Shown piece after piece: positions 1-21,455 of a stretch of 64,000 nucleotides of DNA (position 1 is the stretch's first letter; each line of letters opens with the position of its first letter). A model generated the notes under the pieces. It did not search any database. It saw only the letters and a program-made list of their open reading frames with translations, and was not told where the DNA came from. The DNA is from Rhodamnia argentea (lineage: Eukaryota > Streptophyta > Magnoliopsida > Myrtales > Myrtaceae). The translations under genes were made by a program, and so were the position numbers. The DNA lies in contig NC_063151.1 in assembly GCF_020921035.1 (NCBI RefSeq), forward strand, positions 25,364,934-25,428,933, written 5' to 3'.

Positions 1-181
1 ATAGTGATAGCACTGTTGGCACGGTGTGTGTTTCGGTTAGAGTCATGTTCCATTTCGTATATCATTAGCAAGCTCTTCTCATGTCGAATTTGGATATTGG
101 CTTAAAATTGGCCTCTAGCTTTTGTTTCCAGCTATCTTATTGGAAAATATACTGCTAAGAAGCTTTTTGCAATTGTTGCAG

Positions 182-10783
<10,602 letters not shown>

Positions 10784-11240
10784 TGTTCTTTGTAGTAAAC
10801 TCCTTTCGGGTTGTGTTTTGGATGTTGAAAGCCACCTTTTGTTGCCCTGTACCCGCCCAAATAGATGGCTCCCGAAAATTTTGCAACAGCAGCTGTTGTA
10901 AGCTTGTATCTCGCTCTCTTGTGAGAGCGATGTATGTATGATACGTAACTATAGTCAGCAAGAGCTAGTTTTTTAGTTTAAAAAAATGAGAAATAGCAGC
11001 TCCACGTGTTGATCTATATTAATTTCTTCAAGTTCCCTGCAACGGCCCACGTGGCAAAAGCTGTACGATTTTGAAGTGTCACGCCCAAGTCTCTTCGACA
11101 CGTACAACATAAAAGAATTGCAAAGCCTCCGCACGCTGCTATGTTCTTCAACCTTCTCGCGAGCTCCTTCAATTCCACTCCATGTGCCCACACGACACTC
11201 GCAAACTCGACCAAAACCCACCACCACCACCAAAACGAAC
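10784..11240 (+). promoter_or_regulatory. PRP8 3' UTR and PV42-like promoter/leader interval
   Basis: This 457-bp gap must hold the PRP8 3' UTR and polyadenylation region as well as the promoter and 5' leader of the PV42-like gene. Two CACGTG-like G-box cores are visible, at about 11003 (tccacgtgttg) and 11047 (cccacgtggca). Such elements often bind bZIP/bHLH factors. I see no clear TATA box. Confidence 0.4.
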
Positions 11241-13418
11241 ATGCAAGCAATCGCGCGACAGAGCCCCAACGGTTCATCATCCTCCACGGCCAAGCAACGC
11301 CTGATAGAACGGCGAGTCAGAGACCTGATCCTGCACAAGAGTCAGCTCGTGGACGTCCCCCACACGGCGTCGCTCACCGAGACCATGAACGCACTTGTCA
11401 CCAACCGCGTGTTGGCGGTGCTGGTGGCTGCGCCGCCAGGGCGCTGGATCGGGGCAGGCGGGTCCATGATCATGGAGGCCGGCCAGGAGACCGGCACCGT
11501 AAGGAAGCAGTACATAGGAATAGTGACCATGCTTGATATACCGGCTCACATAGGAGGAGATGATGATGGTGTTGAGAAAGCAAGTGATGACCAGAGCGAT
11601 TTAGAGAAGAAGATGGCCACCCCGGTTTCGGCCATCATCGGGCATAATCTTGAAGGGCTCAGTCTCTGGACATTTAATCCTAATACTAGGTGAGTTCAAT
11701 GAGCTTTCGGCTTGAGCTTTTTGACAAGCTCTATGTTATGTTTAGGGGAAGTAGATGAGTGATTGTTCTTATATTCGTCAGTACCGTGGGCAAAAAATGG
11801 TTTCCTAATTGGACTTGTCTTTAGGTATTGTCTGCATGGTGGCCAGGTCCTGTATCAAAGTGATTGGGGGATCATTTAATGACCATCAGTTATGAAAAAG
11901 AGAACATAATATTACTATGATTGGAATAGCGAACACTTTGATCGAGTACATTGGACTAGGGTGTGTGCACAGAAACATATTGGTCAAGCTGAATGGTTCG
12001 TGTGGTGGGACGAGACGAGGTACTGTAATAGGCAGACTCGAGCGGCATTCCTCGTCTTGTTATGAATCAATCGATGATAGAAGTATATGCAGTAGTTGAT
12101 CATTATTTTGGTCTCGATGGAGTCGCGATCTAGGCAATTTGCAGCTTGGATGAACACATACGCTACGGCCACTCTCTTTTATTTCCGGATACTAGTAATC
12201 TGGATACGTGTCTTCTGAAATAGGGTACCAATAGATGGAACGGTTTCCCGGTTTACAGTTCATTTTGGAGCTAGCTACTGATATCCTTCCGACGCTTATG
12301 CTCCTACTACATCATAAATCCTTGAAACTTTTTGAGATTTGTTACCGTTGCACGATGCAGCATCCTGGATTGTATGGAAGTGCTTAGCAAAGGAATCCAC
12401 AGAGCCCTAGTGCCAATAGACAGCCGCATTGAGAATATTCCAGGAGTCGAGCTAGTGGAGTCTGCCCCTTCCTATGGAATGCTTACTCAAATGGACGTGG
12501 TCCGGTTCTTGAAGGACAATTCCTCTGAGATGGAAGGCATTGTAACGTGCTCCATCAGGGAATTAGGGGCCATCAGTCGGAATGTTTATGCGATTACAGA
12601 CCGAACCAAAGTTTTCGAGGCCATCAAGTGCATGAGGGCCGCTATGATTAATGCTGTTCCCATAGTTGCTTCGGAGGAATTTGAGCATGATCACAGCCAG
12701 CTTTTGGATCTAGAAGTGAGTATGCACATCCTTGTCCTTTCTGATTATCCTCGTTTCTTTTCCGTGTGAATTGTACCGAGTTTGACAGTCGAAGAGTAGA
12801 TTAAGAAGCCGTGTTTAAAGTCTTCCTCTGTTTTGGGAGAACTTTATGACTAATCATAGACCCAGATATCCGAAATGTGCTACAGAACATCGGCTTTATA
12901 CATAATTTCAAAGTCTTGGTTAACGGCTTGATGAGCAACTAATCGAATTCGCCAATTCGGCATCAGAAGAGATGTCTTGCATTGCTTCCGTGTCTGCTGT
13001 TTTGCTATTAAGTTGGGAAGCTGTCCCAAGTTGTTAAAAATACCCAAATTAACCAACAAGAGCATGTCGCAATGTTCAGGGCCAGGGTCGGAAGCTGATG
13101 GGCACATTTTCGGCGACTGATCTGAGGGGGTGTCACTTGGCCACGCTGCGATCCTGGTTGTCCACGATGGTGCTGGACTTCACCGAGAAGATCTCGAAGA
13201 GCCCATTATACACCGCAGCCGCCCCCGGCGAGGGCGGCACGAGGCTGAGAGTGCACATGACGTGCACCGACGGGTCGTCCCTCGTGGAAGCAATGGACAA
13301 GGCTGTGGACAATCACGTGCATAGGGTCTGGGTCGTGGATGAGCAGGGGTTGCTCACCGGCGTCGTTTCCCTCACCGGCATGATCCGAGCGTTGAGGGTT
13401 GCAATCCTGTCCGCTTAG
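11241..13418 (+). CDS. PV42A: PV42-like SnRK1 gamma-type CBS-domain protein
   Basis: Exons 11241-11689, 12361-12715 and 13080-13418 join in frame (AG|C across intron 1, phase 0 at intron 2) to give 380 residues. The ATG at 11241 (MQAIARQ) is the first in-frame ATG; the open frame upstream to 11076 has only a GTG and is read as 5' leader. Marks of the family are KSQLVDVPHTASL, APPGRWIGAGGSMI, KQYIGIVTMLDI, VSAIIGHNLEGLSLWTFNP, KGIHRALVPIDS, AITDRTKVFEAIKCMR, GTFSATDLRGCHLATL and HRVWVVDEQGLLTGVVSLT. They form tandem CBS motifs typical of PV42a/PV42b, the gamma-like regulatory proteins of SnRK1. CBS pairs bind adenosine nucleotides, and in Arabidopsis PV42a and PV42b are tied to pollen development. 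The start codon lies 457 bp after the PRP8 stop, same strand, as an independent gene. The N-terminus has no recognisable targeting signal. The paralogue label (a or b) is inference. Confidence 0.9.
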
Positions 13419-13931
13419 AGCGCGTATGATCAAAGACAAGAAAAGTACGAGGAGTAAAGACAAGGATGTGCCAAAAATTTCTAAGGTCATGGTCTCCATC
13501 ATTAGCGCTTTAATTAGTCGGTTTTGATAATAATCACACTACTTCATTAGGCTATGAGATAATTTTAAATGAAAGATCGAGCTGAGGAGGTCTGGAATTT
13601 TTGCTTGTGAAACGAGAGATGTCGAGGCAATTTTCTTACCAAAAACACGACCGGAGGTTGCTCCATGTGAAGCTGAGATGGGTGGTGTAAAGATCCCACG
13701 CATTCGTGCCGTGTCGCCAACGTCGTTCGTTTGAATTTAATGTTACCTGCTCCATTAAATAAAAGGCGCAGTTAGTGCCGATTTGTTTGTTGATTTGTCT
13801 CAAAACGTACGAGGTTTTCATTTCTTGGTGAGATGTATCCCTTTCACGCAAAATGTGTTTTCCTTTGTACTCCCTTGTTACTCCAAAATGGGGTGGTCAC
13901 GTATTTGCTACAGCAAAGAAGTCGTGTTGTG

Positions 13932-14067
13932 GTACGTGGGTAAATCGACGAGTTATCATGTCTCGAATCATTTATGATGAAATTATCTAGTTAAAATTGG
14001 TACGTGGTAAATCGACGAGTTATCGTGCCTCGAATCATTTACAATGAAATCATCTAGTTAAAATTAT
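13932..14067. repeat. Direct tandem repeat, two ~68-bp units
   Basis: Two adjacent units each run from ggtacgtgg through taaatcgacgagttatc, tcgaatcattta and atcatctagttaaaatt. The second unit differs from the first by only a few substitutions and one deleted G. There is no open frame of note. It is a recent local tandem duplication in intergenic DNA. Confidence 0.8.
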
Positions 14068-17000
14068 TTTAAGAGAGTCGAACAAGGAACAAATCTTTCG
14101 AAATGAAGCTCGTCGAAATATAGTAGTTTTCCATTGGTGCCCTTCCTTGACTCTGTTTAGGTCTTTCCCCTAACCCATAAGATTTGTTTCTCGTTCCAAT
14201 CTTGCCAAGAAGAGCAATTTTGATGAGTGACCAACCATCTTCAATTAATTAAAGAGGCTAGGGACCCAATTGATAGTCCATACCTGGCTTATTCATTTAG
14301 GCCACGTAGGCTAATTACGAGATTTCTTCATTGGTGGACGTCAGCGAGAGTCGTCGTAAGAAATTGGTCAATGCCGGTTGATGGGGAAAGCGACCCTTTC
14401 CCACCTTTTCACTCTTTCCACTCCCTTAGTTGCACTAATTTGGAGGTGATTAAATGGGGTTACAAGCTAATTAAGGGAAGTTAACCAAATCTCATTTAAG
14501 GGTCTAAGAGAAGGTCCAACCTGCCCACACTGCCTTTCTTGAGAACCATATTAGCTTGTGACTGCTTGCCCTCTTTCCCTGTAGCCATGTGTCGCGGACT
14601 GAAATTTCCGTAACCCAACGGATCACCTTGTGAGTGCATCTTGTGCATCTTGTGGCATCGAGGGTGAAGAGTGAGTGATGCAGAAAAGGGCAATATAACT
14701 GGTTCGTTGGAGTGATATTGTGATAATTTGTGCTAGGAATTCTAGGATAGAATTGTTGTAATCTAAGGAGTTACGAAAATAAGATTGGCTTCTCGTGCAC
14801 AAACCGATCGGAAGCTAATATCGCTCTCCCGATGAGGTCATGGCAGGCCCAAAATCGATCGTTAAGACCTAATACAAGGATTCTATTCGCCGTACTGTTA
14901 TTAAGAACAACTACAGAAGAAAAGCCGATATGCTATTCTCGGCTCACAAGGAGCCGCACAGGCTACTCTGTGGCCAAGGATCCGTGAGCCCGTGGCATAT
15001 GAGCATAAGAATACGATTCGTCGTGCCAAACATGTAAATCCTTCGACACACGAGCGAAAACAATAGCATGGACTGCCTCTTTTCTCGATCATTTGGCTTT
15101 TGAACAAAAAGGCCTGTCGGTGCTGCCGTCCAAGCCATTACATCCATCGCTATCGGGCTCGAAAGAGGGTTTAAAATGGACGAGGATGTCTAGTTACGGA
15201 ACCCAAGAAGAATATCGAATTGAATGAGAGTCACCGGCACCCAATGTTGGTTGGGCGTTGATGTAGGGCTTGCTTTGCTAGGTTTATTCTTGCTCCCATA
15301 AATGAAAAACCTCGAAACTATTCTTGCATCCTTCGAGTTAATGCTCGGTTCCAAGTCGCCATTATATCCACCCCTAAACGTGTACTTGCACCAACGCCTA
15401 TTTAGTGCTTGTCGTGCATTGGTCCAGCTGTCGTCGTAACCAAACTTGAATGGACATAAATGGTGTACCACTAATTGAAACCGCGAGGATCTCCGAGAGA
15501 TCGATAGGACTAAACCGAAGGTCGACCACCTTTGATTGACCTCGACTTAAGGTTGCTCGCGGTTAGATACCGGGCATTAAATGATTGGTTTGAGGAGGTC
15601 AACAATGGTCGTAGACAACCATTGCGGCCATACGCAAGTGGGCAAGAATGGTCGATGCCGACGGGCAGCGATTGTGAAATTTTTTTCATGTGTATGGCTT
15701 GACGGTGGCGATGCCTATCGCGATGGCCACCAGTGGTGGCTCGACTGAGGTGGTGGCCAGTCAAAATGTGAACACTCATGGGCATGACCAAGCTCGCCCT
15801 CACCGCAAAGTCTTAATAAACTTGGACAGGTTTGAGCTAAGCGCAGAAACATTTAGATATACGGTCTGTGCAGCTCGGTTAGGGTCCGCATAGGGCATGC
15901 TAACTCGAAAAATAGTATGTATGTATTCATCTTCATTAATGGATGCGCTTGGATGACAAGATTGGTCCATCCGGCAGCCTGAACTTGCCTGTCGATCACC
16001 TCAAATGGATAACGGCAGAGAGGAGGAGGAGAACGGGAGATGGAACGAAATAGGGTCGAGAATGGAAAGGGTTTCTTCCTTCACATTGGTTACTTACGTG
16101 GCCGCAACTCCGAAACAATATGAAGACGTCAAGTAAAGATTGTAATTGGGTATTGAAGTTGGAGGAGGCCTTCCCATGACTGCATCCGACTACCGTTTAG
16201 GGTTAACATCACCAAAACTTCCGAACTGATGTGCTCACGTCACATTTGCAAAACATTGGTGCGCTCGTGCCACATTTGCTCAAATTTAAGTTTAAATATC
16301 GTAAATTGGAAAACGTGGCATCGGTGTATTAATTTGAGATTTTTAATGGTATTAACTTTGCTATTTAACAAAATGCAAAGGAAATTGTTGAAAAGAAGCA
16401 TATGCTCGAGTCAACCGAACGGCATAAGATTTCAAGATTTCACTCAAATTAAATCAAAGTACGGTAATGGTTGAATCTCTTCACCCATGACAAAGCCGTT
16501 AGCTACTATGTTAAAATGAAGTTAAATTTGGAGAGCTAGCATGTGGTTGTCCCGATTTTTGGAATGTGATAGGATAGGATATGATAAAATGGGATTTTAA
16601 ATATTTTGAATAACCTCTAAATTGTAGAAAATTTTATCATATACTTGGTGTAATCTAAAATAAGTTTAAATATCTTTACACATCTCATTTGCCTGGCCTA
16701 ATCTCCGACGACATTTAGATCTCTCTCCACTTGAGCTCCCTCACCAATTTTTGTCATACCCGGTCCCTTCAGCCCCCTCCACTCCTTCGCCGCCATCTCC
16801 CAGCTCTAGGCCATAAGTTCTCGCTCAAGTGGTTCGGACCGGCGAAGACAATCAAATCCGGATTTTTTTCCATCTCGATTCGAATTTGAGACAAAATAAT
16901 TAGGGATGAACAATACCAGATTCCGAGATGAATCCTACCACGCATACCCTACAATAACCTATCTTGTCACAATAAATTTCCCATTTTTTAGAACCGAAAC

Positions 17001-17430
17001 TTACTTTACATACCCTTTTTTTTGTTTTTTTGTCGAATACGTTACCCACCTTGAAACCCAGAACCAGATCAGTTCTCTACGGTTCCGATTTCAAGTTCTG
17101 AAATTTTACCTTAAAATCATGCTGACCGCATGATGGAAACCCAAGGACAGAAAAGAAGTTGTTGCGGTCGTTGGATCGAGGATCATTCATCCTACACTAC
17201 ACTTTGCTCCCATCGAAGTGGGCACGCGTTAACTGCGCCTCGTGGGTCCCTCCCTCTCTCTCTCTCTCGTTACGATCTCACCCCACACGTCTCGAAAAGT
17301 CAAGAAATCGTCACCACCGTCGCCGCCACCACCACCACCCGACCACCACCACTTCACAATATTATCGATATCCCCACATTTCTTTCCTCGAGGAGAAAAT
17401 CCCTCTCTCGAGAACTCCGCCGTTTTCTCG
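14068..17430. other. Gene-free intergenic region
   Basis: About 3.4 kb with no recognisable gene. Short open frames on both strands (for example - strand 15190-15471) match no family I know and have no splice support. From 16902 a sequence beginning tagggatgaacaatacc, followed by GTTCC-rich text to about 17110, resembles the left end of the hAT-like elements seen at 29.5, 39.3 and 42.0 kb. I could not find a matching right end, so it is probably a fragment. Confidence 0.5.
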
Positions 17431-17435
17431 CTCCT

Positions 17436-17442
17436 CTATATA
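17436..17442 (+). promoter_or_regulatory. TATA box of PDCT
   Basis: TATATAA lies 84-90 bp upstream of the PDCT start codon in a pyrimidine-rich leader (CTCC and CCAC runs). This spacing suits a transcription start near 17470 and a short 5' UTR. Confidence 0.6.
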
Positions 17443-17525
17443 ACGACCCACCCCACCCACAGAAGCTTTCCCTCCCAACGTCCCCCCGACTCTATCGCCA
17501 CCCCCTCCCTCCCCTTCCAACGGCC

Positions 17526-19315
17526 ATGAGCGTCATCACCGAGCACTCCCTCTCCTCCGCCCCCTGCTGCACCCTCAAGCACAGGATCAACCCCCTCCCC
17601 ACCGGGCCCCAGCCCGACCACCCTGATCGCAAGGACTCCGGCATGGGCAAGAGGTCGGTCATTGACGACGGAGGCGGCGCTGGTGGGCTCGGCGGCGCGA
17701 TCTACGGACCGGCGTCGTTCGTGCACTGGACGAGGCGGGACGTGGCCCACGTGGCGAGGCACCACTGGATCCCGTGCGTCTTCGCGGCGGGCTTGCTCTT
17801 CTTCATGGGCGTCGAGTACACGCTCCGCATGGTCCCGTCCTCGTCGCCCCCGTTCGACATCGGGTTCGTGGTCACGCGGTCCCTCCACCGGCTGCTCGTG
17901 TCGTCGCCGGAGCTCAACACCCTTTTGGCCGCTCTCAACACGGTACATTCATTACGTCGGACAAAAACCAAAAAAAAAAACAAAATTACAGCTGTGTTCT
18001 CTTTCCCCCTTTTTCTCGCGTGGTTGCATTTTGCGTGCGTGAGCTGGATCATACCAGACGAGATGCGAAGCGCCACCAACGGCTGGTCTCGCAATGCTTG
18101 TCTCATTCCACGTTTGAACGATTCAGGATTCAAAATTATTTTTTTCCATGCATCTGTATGAATAAACTTGCAACATATTGCCGAATCAAGAAAGTTCCAA
18201 AGTTGCTAAATTCTTTGGACTATGCAAATACAAATTATATGTGATCATTGAATGAGGTGCATGGTGTGGTGGGTAGGTGTTTGTGGGGATGCAGACGACG
18301 TACATACTGTGGACGTGGCTGATCGAGGGCCGTCCGAGAGCGACCATCTCGGCGCTCTTCATGTTCACTTGCCGCGGCATTCTCGGTTACTCCACTCAGC
18401 TCCCACTTCCTCAGGTCGGTCCCCCCCACTCCCTCCTTCTTCTGTCTCCTCTCCTCTCTTTTATTTTTTGCTTCTGTTTCCATGCATTTACTGTTTTTTA
18501 ACAGCTCACGACACGCTTGTGCTCTTAGGATCGATCGGTGGATCCTATGTTTGGGTTTTTATGGTGTATCGCCTTGTCGTGATGAATGATGTCGATGAAA
18601 TGAAGCTTAAGGACTTGACTAAAACCACAGTGAAATTGAACATGAAAGATGCATCGTAAATGAGGAATGTCTTTGCACTTATTTTGCCCCCTAGGCTCTC
18701 CGGCCGGGGAGGGGCTTGCTCTCGTAACCTACTCCCCCCCGTGATCGAATGAGAATGGATAAGAGGCTCGAGATCTGTTTAAAGCAAAAAAAAAAAAAAA
18801 AAAGAAGGTTAGGTTTGGTTCTGAAACATTAACTCTTACTTGTGTTTGAAGTTAACTTTGTTGCCTTAGGAACGCTGGACTATTCTAATGTACAATCACA
18901 GCCGAACCTGTGGTCTTTAAACCAATTTTTTTTTTGGTTAGGATGTTCGAGTTTTCCCGGGAATTGAAAATTTTATTCATTTCAGGGATTTTTGGGGTCG
19001 GGCGTGGACTTTCCGGTGGGCAACGTCTCCTTCTTTCTCTTCTTCTCCGGCCACGTCGCGGGCTCGGTGATCGCCTCCCTAGACATGAGGAGAATGCAGA
19101 GGTGGGAATTGGCATGGCTTTTCGAGGCCCTCAACGTGCTGCAAATGGTGAGGTTGTTAGGGACGAGAGGTCACTACACCATCGACTTGGCTGTCGGAAT
19201 CGGTGCGGGGATGTTATTTGACTCTCTCGCCGGGAAGTATGAAGAGGGCAAAAAGATGAACAAAGGTGGAATTGGCAATGGGATTTCAAAGGAGGCTCGC
19301 CTGACTTTGAGTTGA
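17526..19315 (+). CDS. ROD1: Phosphatidylcholine:diacylglycerol cholinephosphotransferase
   Basis: PDCT moves phosphocholine between phosphatidylcholine and diacylglycerol in the ER. It feeds PC-modified polyunsaturated fatty acids into seed-oil triacylglycerol. Exons 17526-17942, 18277-18414 and 18986-19315 are all phase 0 and give 294 residues. The N-terminal ~50 residues are variable and hydrophilic. The conserved part starts near FVHWTRRDV, followed by RHHWIPCVFAAGLLFFMGVEY (first membrane span), VFVGMQTTYILWTWL and FTCRGILGYSTQLPLPQ. The lipid-phosphatase-like catalytic motifs are SGHVAGS (His ~208) and RGHYTIDLAVG (His ~248, Asp ~252). Length and exon structure match Arabidopsis ROD1 as I recall it. 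The first ATG of the conserved frame is used; the open frame upstream to 17130 crosses the TATA box and is non-coding. No damage is seen. Confidence 0.95.
18779..18803. repeat. A-rich tract in PDCT intron 2
   Basis: A homopolymer A run follows a GC-rich stretch (ccggccggggaggggcttgc near 18700) inside intron 2 (18415-18985). An A-tailed GC-rich block of this kind may be a short retroelement remnant, but no diagnostic ends are visible. Confidence 0.3.
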
Positions 19316-19590
19316 ACACGCGTAGTGGAAAAGAACATCACCTAAACGTGCACCATTCGTTTGAACCAGTCGCTGTAAAGGCTTTTCTCTAGGGGGGGAA
19401 AAAGCAAAGGAAAATTCATACGAAGAGGAAGATGGTAGGGACAGAGAAGTTGGGCAAGGATGCTCAGAAAATTTTTGTGCCTGTGAATTTTCACCTTTTT
19501 TTTATTTGTTCTTTGTCTGGTGACATTCTAGTTATCTTTTCTCACAAGTTAAATTAAATTAAGCATTTCCTAGCTCATCCTTTGTACTCA

Positions 19591-20010
19591 GGTAATGACA
19601 CAAATATGATCCTTAAACTTTGACCTAATGTATAATGTGATCTTTAAATCTTTAATTCGCTCAACGTGTTCTCCGAACTTTAGTTCAATGTGCGATGTAG
19701 TTTTTGAACTTTTAATTTGTTCAATGTGATCTTTGAATTTTTGGTATACATTTATTTTAGTCTTTGAACTATATGAAAATGTTCATCGGCGTTTTTTTAA
19801 TTAATTCAAGTTCATGAATACTATTGAACATTTTCATAGTCTTAGTGACTAAATGGATATATATCAAAAGTTCATGGGCGGCATTAAATAAATAAAAAGG
19901 TTTAGGGGCGACATTGGACAAAAGTTCGGGATCAAATTAAATAAATTAATAATTTAGAGATCTCGTTGCATATTGAACGAAAGTCCAAGGATCATTTGTG
20001 CCGTTTTGCC
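19591..20010. mobile_element. Foldback (long inverted repeat) element
   Basis: The left half, starting ggtaatgacacaaatatgatcc, is mirrored by the right half, ending gatcatttgtgccgttttgcc. Inverted similarity continues inward (tccttaaactttg against gaaagtccaagga; gaactatatgaaaatgttca against gaacattttcatag) to a centre near 19790. This is a non-coding MITE-like palindrome about 420 bp long. The arms repeat short modules such as tgatctttgaa. No protein is encoded and the superfamily is unassigned. Confidence 0.7.
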
Positions 20011-20573
20011 TCTAGATTAAGGATAAGCAAAGACAAGAAACAGCCATGAGTAATGAAGAATTCGCCACTGGCCATTCCAAGCTAACGAACATGGCATTCT
20101 TCCATTTTCATTTAATTACGTGACGGACTAGAGTCATAACCTCCAGGCACCCATACCCGTTTAATCTTGATTATTTAACCGTTAATCCCCGTAGCTTATA
20201 ACAAAATTAATTACTTAACCGCATATATAATGGAGGAAGCGTTACTCCCTTAGTCAGCACGTGTCACCCGTGGGTTCGCCAATTAATTTAATTTTAATCG
20301 ACGCGCTTCAAAGTTAGATGAGAAAAAGATCAAATTAAGCGACACGTTTCACGTTTCTTCTTGCCACCAACGTTGACGGCCATTTGGTGGATCCACGCAG
20401 GCGCAACGGGGAATAATAAGATTAATAAATCGAGACTATCATGTCATTACCGTGTCATATCTTATACAAATTAACGAAAGTAGTAAAGGCAATGCCCGTA
20501 GGCAAAGCTGGACTTTTCTTGCTTGGCCTCCATTTCTTGACCTAAATGAATCAACTTTAGTCCGCTGACTTCA

Positions 20574-21038
20574 GATGAGTTTGGTTCGGTATTCTCAAGA
20601 AGTTTTCAGCCTCCAAAGTCCATTGAGAGAATGCTGAAGTATTTGATTTAGCTTTAAACCAGCATTTGACCAAATACTGGCCTTGAAAAAACTGAAAATC
20701 CAATACTGGTAGAGACCGGTATTAAGCTTTCAGCATATGCTAAGAGATTTTTTTTCTTCCAAAACTAATCTCATCAATTCCCTCTATTTTCGATTTTGCC
20801 CTTTTTTTTATTATTTATCTCCTTCGCCGATCCGGCAATGGATAATTTTTTTAATAAAAAATTAAAAAATTACATTCAAAACCCCTTTGGAATGTTGTTT
20901 TTACCAAACATCATTCAAATCAAAGCCCATTTTCAAATAAGATTTTACCAAACGCAATTAGCATTTTCCTAAACTCCTTTAAGTTGAAGACATTTGCATT
21001 TTCCCAAAATTCATTTTAAATACTGAACCAAACCCACC
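20574..21038. mobile_element. MITE-like element with ~17-bp inverted ends
   Basis: The left end gagtttggttcggtatt is mirrored by the right end aatactgaaccaaaccc. The interior is AT-rich and non-coding. No clean target-site duplication is visible, so superfamily assignment is open. Confidence 0.45.
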
Positions 21039-21455
21039 CTTACTCCCATTTTTCAGGATCTTCGCTACCCAGGAAATTTTTTTTTTTTTTTGGTGGAATA
21101 TGTTTTATTGCTCCAACTAGGGTTTTAGTCAATTCATGTAGAGGAGGTAAGCTGAAGGTTAGCTTTATTAAATCATGCAGTGTTTTGAATCAGTATATTG
21201 GAAGACCACATTCACAAAATGCTTCAATATTTTACTCAATTCCTAGGCGTCTTTCCTAGTTTTCAAGTACATAACAATCAGGGCCAATGCTGGTTCATCA
21301 CTTGCTGCTGCAGTTGCAAATGCCCTGATGCAAGAGGCGATGCGGCAAACTGCATCCGCTCTATTTCGAGAGGGAAGAAATTTTTGCCGCACGCAGCTGC
21401 TGTCGTTTCGGACGCTCTTTGAAAATACACAGAGAGAATGCACGTCGTTCGGTGC

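Noticed and set aside
11277..11549. - strand frames over the PV42-like first exon
   Set aside because: They are reverse-complement shadows of a GC-rich exon whose + strand product is clearly recognised.
17130..17525. Long open frame upstream of PDCT suggesting a longer N-terminus
   Set aside because: It crosses a good TATA box at 17436 and pyrimidine-rich leader and has no family similarity. The conserved protein begins at or after 17526.
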